Shown here piece after piece: positions 7,647-15,661 of a stretch of DNA of 21,384 nt; positions within the stretch are counted from its first letter, which is position 1, and every line of letters begins with the position of its first letter. The position numbers and the translations under genes were made by a program. Where the stretch lies: contig CALFJC010000164.1 in assembly GCA_937877655.1 (NCBI GenBank), positions 1-21,384 of the forward strand. Reading direction: 5' to 3'. The notes beneath the pieces are model-generated. The model made no database searches and had not been told where the DNA came from. It was given only the letters and a program-made list of their open reading frames with translations. Source of the DNA: an uncultured Selenomonadales bacterium (GTDB lineage Bacteria; Bacillota; Negativicutes; Selenomonadales; Selenomonadaceae).

Positions 7647-10316
7647 TTGAAAATCACAGGTTTAACCGATGCTCAAGTTCAGGAAGCCAAAGCGAAATTC
7701 GGCGACAACAGCATTACCGAACAGGCTCGCGAAGGTTTCTGGGAAAAACTCAAGGGCAATTTCGACGACCCGATTATAAAAATTTTGATCTTCGCGCTGT
7801 GCTTGAATGTTTTTTTTGCGTTCATGGGAAAAGCGGAGTGGTATGAATCGGTCGGCATAGCAATGGCGGTTTTGCTTGCAACGTTGGTATCAACTTTTTC
7901 CGAGTACAAAAATGAAAGTGCGTTTCAAAAATTGCAGGGCGAGGCGTCGCTGATAAAGTGCAAAGTCTATCGCAACGGCGTTGTTACGGAAATTCCGATT
8001 AACGATATAACGATGGGCGACTGCGTCCTTTTGCAGACGGGCGATAAAATTCCTGCCGACGGCGTGATTATCGATGGCTCGATACAAGTTGATCAATCGA
8101 TTTTGAACGGCGAGGCTAAAGAAGAATCCAAAACGCCCGCGCCCGATTCTGCCGCCGACTCCGAAGCCGCGCAGAGTTCAGATTTTTTAAATCCGCACAA
8201 AGTTTTCCGTGCGGCGGTTGTGGCGGGCGGAAGTGCCGTCATGCGAACAGTCACGCTCGGCGACAATACCGTTTACGGAAAAATTGCGGGCGAACTTCAG
8301 ATTGACGAAGACCGCGATACTCCGTTGAAATTAAAGCTCGGCGACTTGGCGGGGCAAATTTCAAAATTCGGTTATATCGGCGGCGTCGCGATTGCCGTTG
8401 CTTTCATGTTTGAACGCATTGTCATTCAAAATAATTTCGACGGCGCATTGATGGCGGCTTATTGCTCCGATTGGATGAACGTTTTAAACAGTTTGGTTGA
8501 GGCGGTTATGCTCGCCGTGATAATTATCGTTATGGCGGTGCCCGAAGGTTTGCCGCTGATGATTGCGATTGTCTCCGCGCAGAATATGGGCAAAATGCTT
8601 AAGGATAATGTTCTTGTCAGAAAAATCTCCGGCATTGAGACGGCGGGCAGTTTGAATATTTTATTCAGCGACAAGACGGGAACAATCACGAAAGGTTTGC
8701 TTGAGGTTGTCACTTTCCTTGACGGCACGGCGACTTTTACGGACAATTTCGACAAACTCAGCAAAAAAATTCAATCGCTTGTTTCGTTGTCAATCCGATT
8801 TAATAACGGCGCGGTTATCACGGGCGATAAAATTGTCGGCGGCAACATGACCGACAGAGCTTTATTGGGCTTTATAATCGGAAAAGACGCTCCACCCGAA
8901 GTCAAGATTGAAGATACCGTTCCTTTCGACAGCGCGAAAAAATATTCTATGGCAAAAGTCAGCGGCGATTATAATTTGTGGCTGATAAAAGGCGCACCCG
9001 AAAGACTTTTGGACAAATGTTCCTACTACTACGATTCAAACGGGCAACGTCAAAAACTTTCTTCAACCGCGCAGATTAACGCGAAGATTGACGAGCTTGC
9101 CAATCGCGCCATAAGAACCCTTGCGCTTGTCACTTACGAAGGCGAAGTTACGAACGGAAATATTCCCGACAGCGGCTTGACTTTCGTTGGAGTCACGGGC
9201 ATTCGCGATGACGTTCGTCCCGACGCGATTAAAGCTATCGAGCAAGTTCACAGCGCGGGCGTCCAAGTCGTCATGATTACCGGCGACAGAAAAGAAACCG
9301 CGCAGGCTATTGCAAAAGAAGCGGGCTTGATCGAAATTGAAGATGCCATTGTCATTACGAGCACCGAACTCAACGCAATGAGTGACGAAGAAGTTAAGCA
9401 GAAACTCCCGAAAATCAGAGTCATTGCCCGCGCCTTGCCGACAGATAAAAGTCGTTTGGTAAGACTTGCACAGGAATTAAATTTGGTTGTCGGCATGACG
9501 GGCGACGGCGTCAACGATTCGCCCGCGCTGAAAAAAGCTGATGTCGGTTTTGCTATGGGCGGCGGCACCGAAGTCGCGAAAGAAGCCAGCGAAATTGTTA
9601 TCCTCGACGACAACTTTAAATCTATCGGAAAAGCAATTCTTTATGGGCGCACAATTTTCAACAATATAAGAAAATTTATAACTTTTCAGTTGACAATAAA
9701 CGTCAGCGCAGTTTTAATTTCCTTTGTCTGTCCTCTTTTAGGTCTGGAAAATCCGCTTTCTATAACGCAAATTTTATGGATAAATTTGATCATAGATTGC
9801 CTGGCCGCACTTTCGTTTGGCGGAGAGCCTGCATTAGCGCGATTCATGGAAGAAAAGCCCAAGCGTCGCGATGAGAAGATAATAAGCCCCTATATGTTTT
9901 CTGCTATAGGAACAGGTGCGCTTTGGACTTTCGCCATGAGCTTGGTGTTCTTACTTACTGATTTTTCACGTGATCATTTCCGCGATGTCAATCCCGAAGG
10001 TGTAACTCTCACGTTTGGCGGAGATTCAGTTTTTGTTCTCACGGGATTTTTCGGATTTTTTGTTTTGATAGCTGTAGCAAACGCATTTAACACCCGAACA
10101 GATCGAATTAATCTCTTCGATCATATTGGAGAAAACCCCGACTTTTTAAAAGTCATGGCTATGATAGTAGCGGTTCAAGTAATCATGACATATCTTGGTG
10201 GCGCGATTCTCCGTTGCTACGGGCTTTTACCTGAAGAGTGGCTATTCGTCATTTTAATGGCACTAACAATAATTCCTGTTGACATAATCCGCAAGCTGAT
10301 TGTCGGCTCGAAGTAA
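7647..10316 (+). CDS. Calcium-translocating P-type ATPase, PMCA type (P-IIB)
   Basis: The 889-residue protein starts at TTG (7647), eight bases after GGGAGG (7633-7638); no ATG fits as well. It carries every P-type hallmark: actuator-domain motif near ILNGEAKEES (about 151-160, in place of the usual TGES), PEGLP in M4 (299-303), phosphorylation motif DKTGT (Asp342), KGAPE in the nucleotide-binding domain (448-452), TGDRKETA, and TGDGVNDSPAL (618-628). The late membrane segments contain WINLIIDCLAALSFGGEP, close to the PMCA-type N-x-x-D site in M6. It should expel calcium from the cytosol with ATP. The context (TerD calcium-binding proteins just upstream) fits a calcium-handling module. The gene ends three bases before the convergent endonuclease gene. 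Base composition seems less GC-skewed over the last 600 bases. Confidence 0.95.
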   Translation: MKITGLTDAQVQEAKAKFGDNSITEQAREGFWEKLKGNFDDPIIKILIFALCLNVFFAFMGKAEWYESVGIAMAVLLATLVSTFSEYKNESAFQKLQGEASLIKCKVYRNGVVTEIPINDITMGDCVLLQTGDKIPADGVIIDGSIQVDQSILNGEAKEESKTPAPDSAADSEAAQSSDFLNPHKVFRAAVVAGGSAVMRTVTLGDNTVYGKIAGELQIDEDRDTPLKLKLGDLAGQISKFGYIGGVAIAVAFMFERIVIQNNFDGALMAAYCSDWMNVLNSLVEAVMLAVIIIVMAVPEGLPLMIAIVSAQNMGKMLKDNVLVRKISGIETAGSLNILFSDKTGTITKGLLEVVTFLDGTATFTDNFDKLSKKIQSLVSLSIRFNNGAVITGDKIVGGNMTDRALLGFIIGKDAPPEVKIEDTVPFDSAKKYSMAKVSGDYNLWLIKGAPERLLDKCSYYYDSNGQRQKLSSTAQINAKIDELANRAIRTLALVTYEGEVTNGNIPDSGLTFVGVTGIRDDVRPDAIKAIEQVHSAGVQVVMITGDRKETAQAIAKEAGLIEIEDAIVITSTELNAMSDEEVKQKLPKIRVIARALPTDKSRLVRLAQELNLVVGMTGDGVNDSPALKKADVGFAMGGGTEVAKEASEIVILDDNFKSIGKAILYGRTIFNNIRKFITFQLTINVSAVLISFVCPLLGLENPLSITQILWINLIIDCLAALSFGGEPALARFMEEKPKRRDEKIISPYMFSAIGTGALWTFAMSLVFLLTDFSRDHFRDVNPEGVTLTFGGDSVFVLTGFFGFFVLIAVANAFNTRTDRINLFDHIGENPDFLKVMAMIVAVQVIMTYLGGAILRCYGLLPEEWLFVILMALTIIPVDIIRKLIVGSK

Positions 10317-10319
10317 AAA

Positions 10320-11441
10320 TTATTCTTCACGTGCCAAAAGATATTCTATGGGCTTGTCGAGAATTTCGACGAGCTTTATTTTTTCTCTGTCCATAAAATT
10401 GCGTTGACCGCGAATCTTGCGAGCAACAGACGTTTTAGACGAACCCATTAACTCCGCAAGCTTGGTATATGAAAGTTGGCGGGCGTCAAGTTCTTTAATC
10501 AAATTTGGATAAGGGCTTTTCTTGCGATGTGATTCAAATGGTTTTGCGCAAAATTCTTCGTCGCGAGCCATCAGATATTCTGCGGGTTTACCGAGAATTT
10601 CGACGAGTTTTGCTATATCATTGTCCATGAATTTACGTCTGCCACTCATTTTGTCGGAAACGGTTGCCGCCGCAAGTCCCAAAAGTTTTGCGAGCGCGGC
10701 ATAAGAGAGATTATTCGCATCCAATTTAGCTGTCAAATTTTTAAACGGACTCTCTTTGCGTTGATTTGCTCCGATTTTAACGCATGTTTCAGGCGAACGC
10801 GGCTTGCCATAATTATGATTTTTCTCGCCGCTTTGCGCATCAGACATTTTGTCTCGTGTTTCGTCTTTGGGAGATTTTCCTTTTTTGGATTTGGAAAGAT
10901 TCGCGCAGTGTTTAGGCGAACGAACTTTTCCCGTGAGTGCATTAGAAATGTTGGCGCAGTGTTGCGGCGTGTGATGTTTCCCGAAAAAAGGATGTTTCTC
11001 GCCCGTTTTAGATGCAGAAATTTTTGCACGCTCAGCGGGGTCTTTTAATCTTTCGATTTGAGCCGCTGATAAATTTGCACGGTGTTGCGGCGAGAACGTT
11101 TTACCTTTGTTTGCCGCAGAAACTCTTGCGCGCATTTCGTCTGTCCAACCAACTACTCCGTCGCCGCCGTCAGTGCGATTGTAACCAGTCGGAGATTTGC
11201 TTCTGAGCGCGGCAATGAAATATTTTTCCTTCTCGTCCAGTTCTTCTTTTGAGTAACAGGTTACGATGACGCCGTAACAGAATTTTTTCTTGCCGTACTT
11301 GCGAATTGCATTGCCGATGGCTGAATCTGTTTTGGCGTGTTTGTTAAATCTCTCTTCAACGGTTTTTGTCGTTTGCCCGACATATTTTTTACCGTTGATC
11401 AAGTTCCAAATCAGATAAACCACTCCGAATACTGCTGACAT
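10320..11441 (-). CDS. Free-standing GIY-YIG endonuclease with NUMOD3 motifs and two helix-turn-helix repeats
   Basis: The 373-residue protein starts at ATG 11441 behind AAAGGA. Residues 5-90 form a GIY-YIG nuclease domain: GVVY (6-9), YVG (20-22), Arg31, catalytic-type Glu72 in KEKYFIAAL, and GYNRTDGGDG (86-95). Residues about 108-225 contain several NUMOD3-like DNA-binding motifs (ANKGKTFSPQHRANLS, HPFFGKHHTPQHCANIS, GKVRSPKHCANLS, NHNYGKPRSPETC). The C-terminus holds two 65-residue repeats (231-296 and 309-373), about half identical, each an XRE/Cro-like helix-turn-helix (LSYAALAKLLG..., LSYTKLAELMG...) ending in KPxEYLxARxE. The family contains phage Seg-type homing nucleases. No intron or intein is visible here, so this one is free-standing, lodged tail-to-tail with the ATPase. 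Target and activity are unknown. Confidence 0.88.
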   Translation of the reverse strand: MSAVFGVVYLIWNLINGKKYVGQTTKTVEERFNKHAKTDSAIGNAIRKYGKKKFCYGVIVTCYSKEELDEKEKYFIAALRSKSPTGYNRTDGGDGVVGWTDEMRARVSAANKGKTFSPQHRANLSAAQIERLKDPAERAKISASKTGEKHPFFGKHHTPQHCANISNALTGKVRSPKHCANLSKSKKGKSPKDETRDKMSDAQSGEKNHNYGKPRSPETCVKIGANQRKESPFKNLTAKLDANNLSYAALAKLLGLAAATVSDKMSGRRKFMDNDIAKLVEILGKPAEYLMARDEEFCAKPFESHRKKSPYPNLIKELDARQLSYTKLAELMGSSKTSVARKIRGQRNFMDREKIKLVEILDKPIEYLLAREE

Positions 11442-11460
11442 AATGAATCAATCCTTTCCG

Positions 11461-11489
11461 TTGACTTCACAGCGCGGGCGTGTTAGAAT
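11461..11489 (+). promoter_or_regulatory. Promoter of the glycosyltransferase-ter operon
   Basis: TTGACT (11461-11466), a 17-base spacer and TAGAAT (11484-11489), each one mismatch from consensus, point to the glycosyltransferase genes. Transcription would start near 11496 and leave a leader of about 200 bases before the first start codon. Confidence 0.7.
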
Positions 11490-11625
11490 CAAAATGTAGT
11501 TTTGCCCCTGTTGTGTGATATTAAGTTTTCAACGATTTAATTCTAGCATTGCAGGGCTCTTTAGTCAATCAAAGGCGGGCAGTTTGCAAACAAATTGTCG
11601 GCGCGAACAAATAAATTTTATACAA

Positions 11626-11680
11626 AAAGGATATTTCGACGTTGCGAAGAAAAATGCCGTCGAAGTATCCTTTATCTTTT
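11626..11680 (+). promoter_or_regulatory. Leader hairpin with T-rich tail before the glycosyltransferase operon
   Basis: The arms 11626-11641 and 11658-11673 pair over 16 positions with only one G-T wobble, around a 16-base loop. A T-rich stretch (ATCTTTT, 11674-11680) follows, and the ribosome site GGGAGG starts at 11685. The layout is that of a leader terminator/attenuator. I see no alternative antiterminator pairing or known riboswitch core. Confidence 0.6.
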
Positions 11681-11697
11681 GCCCGGGAGGCTTTGAG

Positions 11698-12706
11698 ATG
11701 AAAAAAACCTGCGCGGTCTCTGTGATTATTCCCGTTTACAACGCGGAAAAATATTTGGGCGTGTGTCTCGAATCGATTTTGATTCAAACTTTCCAAGATT
11801 ATGAAGTTATCGTTGTCGATGATTGCTCGACAGACGCAAGCCCTGCGATTGCCGAAAGTTTTTTGGAGAAATTCGGCGGGCGTTTGAAAATTATTTCTAC
11901 AGAAAAAAATACGGGCAGCGGAGCCGTGCCGAGAAATATCGGGCTGGAATTTTCTCAAGTCAAGTATATTTTTTTCATGGACAATGACGATTTGCTGATT
12001 GATATCGCGCTTGAGGAACTTTACAATTTTGCAGAAAAATATTCGGCGGAAGTCGTTTACATGGAGAAATATTTTGATTGTGACGAAGAAATTATCCCAA
12101 AAAATCTTGTGCCGGCGAAATGGCTTTATGCCGATTCTTTGATTGAAGAACCGACTTTTGAAAGTGAAAATATTTTCGAGCGGATGGAAAAATTTTTGTC
12201 TTCAAAATTTTGCTGGGCACCTTGGGCGAAATTTTTTCGCAGAGATTTTTTGGCGGACAACAAAATTTTTTTGCCGCAAATGACGATAGCCGACGATGTC
12301 ATTCATATGTTTGAAATTTATTTGCTCGGCGAAAAAAATTCTGCGAATACCGACGCTGCTTTACATTCACCGAGAAAATACACGCTCGATAATGTTGAGA
12401 GAACGATCACCCGAACAAATGATAAGATTCCGAACAAGCCCGCTGATAACAGGTTTGGAGTGTCTTAACGAGTTCATGAACAAGAAAGACTTTTTTAAGA
12501 AAAATCCCGGCGTCCGACTGCAGGTATTAAATTTCTTCACGTTGATGCAATTCGACAACATGTCCGAAGCTATGAAGGAATTGGAGCCGCAAAAAATTTA
12601 CGAAATTTTTTTGGAAGAATTTTCAAAGGCGAGCAGTTCGCAACCTGCGCTGATTTCTTATCTGCTTGTCATGAACAATCTTTATCGAAACGAGTTGAGA
12701 AAATGA
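11698..12706 (+). pseudogene. Family 2 glycosyltransferase, copy 1, frameshifted
   Basis: The gene starts at ATG 11698, seven bases after GGGAGG (11685-11690); the longer open frame back to 11515 overlaps the leader hairpin and is not coding. The N-terminal GT-A fold is intact: VSVIIPVYNAEKYL, VDDCSTD and the DND metal/sugar-nucleotide motif (95-97). At residue 214 or so the frame changes in a run of seven A (12332-12338). Frame 0 then ends at 12468 with unrelated residues, whereas the next frame continues the paralogues' sequence (ILRIPTLLYIHR... to YRNELRK) up to 12706. Six A in place of seven would give one 335-residue protein like copies 2-4. It may be a true inactivating mutation, a slippage (phase-variable) site, or a sequencing error. 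Its last bases overlap copy 2 by ATGA. Confidence 0.85.
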
Positions 12707-13692
12707 AAGTCTCCGTGATTATTCCCGTCTTTAACGCCGAAAAATATTTGGGCGTGTGCCTTGAAAGTATTTTAATTCAGACGCTGAAAGATTATGAAGT
12801 TATAGTTGTTGATGACTGCTCAACCGACGCGAGCCCCGTGATTGCCGAGAATTATCTTAAAAAATTCGGCGGTCGCTTGAAAATTTTTTCTACGGAAAAA
12901 AATACGGGGAGCGGAGCCGTGCCGAGAAATATCGGGTTGGAATTTTCGCGAGGCAAATATGTTTGTTTTGTGGACAATGACGATTTGTTGATTGATACCG
13001 CGTTGGAAGAGCTTTACGATTTTGCGGAAGAATATCGAGCCGACGTTGTTTATGCGGAGGCTCTTTTAATGTGCAACGAGGAAATAATTCCCAAAACATT
13101 TGAAAATGCTTTTTGGGATTCTGCGTTGACAGTTGAGGAGCCGACTTTCGAGAGTGAAAATTTTGCCAGCCGCGTTCAAAAATTTATAGAAATTAAAGTT
13201 CGCTGGTCGCCGTGGGGAAAATTTTTGCGCCGACAATTTCTTCTTGATAACAAAATAAAATTTTTGCCGCTGACGATTGTTGAAGACGGCATTTGGACTT
13301 TTGAACTGCTCTGCTTGGCAAAAAATTTTTTGCGGGTGCCGACACCGTTTTATGTCTATCGTTCAAATGAAATTTCGGTTACGCGGCGCAAGCGTTCGCC
13401 CAAAAAACTTTTGAAATTTTGGACGAATCCTCTGATAACGGGCTTGGATTATCTGGATAATTTTATGAATCGCTTTGAATTTTTTAATCAACATCCGAGT
13501 TACAAAGTTCAAGTTCTCAACGTTTTGGCTAACGAATGTTTTCAATTTATGCGCGAGGCTTTCAAGAAATTGGAGCCGCGTGAGATATATGAAATTTTTC
13601 GCGGTGAATTCAAAGACGACAAAGAACACTCCGCCTTAATTGCATATTTGCTTTTCATTGCGAACACCTATCGAAATGAGTTGATCAAATGA
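12703..13692 (+). CDS. Family 2 glycosyltransferase, copy 2
   Basis: The 329-residue protein has the GT-A Rossmann-like start VSVIIPVFNAEKYL (3-16), VVDDCSTD (35-42), a PRNIGLE segment (74-80) and DND (91-93), followed by a C-terminal region with the shared WSPWGKFLRRQFL and VEDGIWTFELL motifs. Such enzymes move a sugar from a nucleotide donor to an acceptor such as a polysaccharide, lipid or protein. No membrane segment is evident, so it is probably cytosolic or peripheral. It overlaps copy 1 by ATGA (12703-12706) and copy 3 by ATGA (13689-13692), implying translational coupling. Donor and acceptor cannot be read from the sequence. Confidence 0.92.
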   Translation: MKVSVIIPVFNAEKYLGVCLESILIQTLKDYEVIVVDDCSTDASPVIAENYLKKFGGRLKIFSTEKNTGSGAVPRNIGLEFSRGKYVCFVDNDDLLIDTALEELYDFAEEYRADVVYAEALLMCNEEIIPKTFENAFWDSALTVEEPTFESENFASRVQKFIEIKVRWSPWGKFLRRQFLLDNKIKFLPLTIVEDGIWTFELLCLAKNFLRVPTPFYVYRSNEISVTRRKRSPKKLLKFWTNPLITGLDYLDNFMNRFEFFNQHPSYKVQVLNVLANECFQFMREAFKKLEPREIYEIFRGEFKDDKEHSALIAYLLFIANTYRNELIK

Positions 13693-14681
13693 TTAAAGTT
13701 TCCGTGATTATTCCCGTCTTTAACGCCGAAAAATATTTGGGCGTGTGCCTTGAATCGATTTTGATTCAGACGCTGAAAGATTTTGAAGTTATAGTTGTGG
13801 ACGATTGCTCGACAGATAATTCCGTTGCCGTTGCCGAAAGTTTTTTGGAGAAATTCGGCGGGCGACTGAAAATTTTTTCTCTGTCCGAAAACACGGGGAC
13901 GCCCGGCTTGCCGAGAAATGTCGCGCTGAATTATGCCGGCGGCAAATATATTTTCTTCGCAGACAGTGACGATTTCATTATCAACAGCACGCTTGAAGGG
14001 CTTTTCAATTATGCGGAAAATTTTTCGGCAGACGTGGTTTATACCGATACCTGTTTCAAATGCGGCGAAGAAATTGTTCCGAAAAGTCTTGAGTTCGTGA
14101 GTTATGCCAAAGAAAAAATTTTTGACGGCAAGCCGTATTTTGAAACCGAAATTCTTAACGAGCGCATTGAAAAATTTTTAAGATTTGAATTTGAATGGAC
14201 GCCTTGGCTGAAATTTTCGCGCCGAGATTTTTTAATCGGCAACGACATAACTTTTTCCGAAGCAAAAACTTCCGAAGACGGCGTTTGGACTTTTGAACTT
14301 CTTTGCACGGCAAAAAAATTTCTGCACATTCACGAGCCGTTTTATGTTTTGCGAACAAACAAAAATTCAATCACGCGGCGCAAACGTTTGCCGGAAGATT
14401 GGGCGGCTCTTCACACAAGTTCGCTGATAAAAAATATTGACTCGCTCGCCAAGTTCATGAATCGCTTTGACTTCTTCCAAAAAAATTCTTCAGTGCGGAT
14501 GACAATCCTTGACTACTTCATAAGCAAGCATCTCGCCCAAATTTCGCTTGTCGGAAACACATTGAACACAAGGGAATTGTACGAAGTTTTTCTGCGCGAA
14601 TTTTCCAATTCAAATTCTCCCGCGCTTAATGCGTATCTTTTTTTGTTGACGAAACTTTATCAAAATGAGATGAGAAAATGA
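13689..14681 (+). CDS. Family 2 glycosyltransferase, copy 3
   Basis: The 330-residue paralogue has the same start (MIKVSVIIPVFNAEKYL) and VVDDCSTD, but DSD (92-94) in place of DND in the other copies and the segment GTPGLPRNVALN where the others have GSGAVPRNIGLE. The C-terminal half (WTPWLKFSRRDFL, SEDGVWTFELLCTAKKFL) is conserved in pattern but diverged in sequence. The differences around the donor-site motif suggest a different sugar specificity, which is inference. It overlaps both neighbours by ATGA. Confidence 0.92.
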   Translation: MIKVSVIIPVFNAEKYLGVCLESILIQTLKDFEVIVVDDCSTDNSVAVAESFLEKFGGRLKIFSLSENTGTPGLPRNVALNYAGGKYIFFADSDDFIINSTLEGLFNYAENFSADVVYTDTCFKCGEEIVPKSLEFVSYAKEKIFDGKPYFETEILNERIEKFLRFEFEWTPWLKFSRRDFLIGNDITFSEAKTSEDGVWTFELLCTAKKFLHIHEPFYVLRTNKNSITRRKRLPEDWAALHTSSLIKNIDSLAKFMNRFDFFQKNSSVRMTILDYFISKHLAQISLVGNTLNTRELYEVFLREFSNSNSPALNAYLFLLTKLYQNEMRK

Positions 14682-15661
14682 AAGTCTCCGTGATTATTCC
14701 CGTTTACAATGCGGAAAAATATTTAAGCGGTTGCCTCGAAAGTATTTTGATTCAGACGCTGAAAGATTATGAAGTTATCGCAGTTGATGACTGCTCGACG
14801 GATAATTCCATTGTCGTCGCCGAAAGCTTTTTGGAGAAATTCGACGGGCGGCTGAAGATTATTTCTCTGCCGAAAAATACGGGCAATGGCTCCGCGCCGC
14901 GCAACGAAGGTTTGAAATTTTCTCGCGGCGAATATATTTTTTTCATGGACAATGACGATTTGATTTTGGATAACGCCTTTGAAACTTTTTATAAATTCGC
15001 CGAAAAATTCCGCGCAGATGTAGTTTACACGGAGCGCGGTTTTCTTTTGGACGGAGAAAATTTCACGGAAGCAAATTGGGATAAAATTTCTCCGCCGACA
15101 GATAAACCTACTCTCGAAACTCAAAATATTTCGGAGCGCACGGAAATATTTTTGCAAAATCATTACGGCTGGGCTCCTTGGACAAAATTTTTGCGCCGCG
15201 ATTTTCTTATTGCCAATAAAATTCTTTTCCCGCAGGTTAAAATTTCCGAAGATGTGCTTTGGACATTCAAAATCATTTGCCTTGCGAAAAATTTTTTGCG
15301 AATCCCGAATCAACTTTATGTTTATCGTTCGGTAAAAAATTCTTGGTCGCGAATTAAGCGGACGCCCGCCGAAGAAATTAAATTTTGGCTCGACCCGCTG
15401 GCTAAAGGGCTTGATTATCTTGATGAATTCATGAACGGCTTGGAATTTTTCAAAAAAAATGTTTCTCGTCGCTTTGAAGTGACGAATTTTTTTGTTAAAA
15501 TGCAGGTTGCAGGAATGCTAGGCGCGTTGAAGAATTTAAAGCCTTGCGAGCTGTATGAAATTGTTCGCGGAGAATTTTCGGAAAGCAAACACGCCGCCTT
15601 GATTGCGAATCTGTTCGTGGTAATGAATTTTTATCGGGATAAATTTTTGGAGGTGAGATGA
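14678..15661 (+). CDS. Family 2 glycosyltransferase, copy 4
   Basis: The 327-residue paralogue begins MKVSVIIPVYNAEKYL, with AVDDCSTD and DND (91-93), then WAPWTKFLRRDFL and SEDVLWTFKIICLAKNFL. It is the most diverged of the four in the acceptor-side half, where it lacks the cysteine/EEIIPK segment seen in copies 1-3. It overlaps copy 3 by ATGA (14678-14681). Its stop codon shares one base with the start of the TerD-TerA gene that follows, tying the glycosyltransferases to the ter genes in one transcript. Confidence 0.92.
   Translation: MKVSVIIPVYNAEKYLSGCLESILIQTLKDYEVIAVDDCSTDNSIVVAESFLEKFDGRLKIISLPKNTGNGSAPRNEGLKFSRGEYIFFMDNDDLILDNAFETFYKFAEKFRADVVYTERGFLLDGENFTEANWDKISPPTDKPTLETQNISERTEIFLQNHYGWAPWTKFLRRDFLIANKILFPQVKISEDVLWTFKIICLAKNFLRIPNQLYVYRSVKNSWSRIKRTPAEEIKFWLDPLAKGLDYLDEFMNGLEFFKKNVSRRFEVTNFFVKMQVAGMLGALKNLKPCELYEIVRGEFSESKHAALIANLFVVMNFYRDKFLEVR

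Larger units (their letters stand above)
11698..15661 (+). repeat. Four tandem glycosyltransferase gene copies (period about 1 kb)
   Basis: Gene starts at 11698, 12703, 13689 and 14678 give spacings of 986-1005 bases. The first 100 or so bases of each gene are nearly identical (for example 12712-12800 and 13701-13790), whereas the 3' halves differ strongly. The array arose by tandem duplication, with the 5' ends either recent or kept alike by gene conversion. Confidence 0.85.

Noticed and set aside
10320..11441. Insertion sequence or integrated phage around the nuclease gene
   Set aside because: No transposase, integrase, terminal inverted repeats or target duplications were seen; only the single nuclease gene suggests mobility.
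11515..11697. N-terminal extension of glycosyltransferase copy 1
   Set aside because: It lacks a ribosome site, has no counterpart in the paralogues and covers the leader hairpin; ATG 11698 has GGGAGG at the right distance.
12296..12706. Separate small gene after glycosyltransferase copy 1
   Set aside because: Its sequence is the C-terminal part of the same enzyme in a shifted frame, with no ribosome site at 12296.
14723..15313. 196-residue minus-strand frame opposite glycosyltransferase copy 4
   Set aside because: It is antisense to a clear family gene, lacks a ribosome site and has a composition typical of a shadow frame. The same holds for 15877-16374 and 16609-17148.
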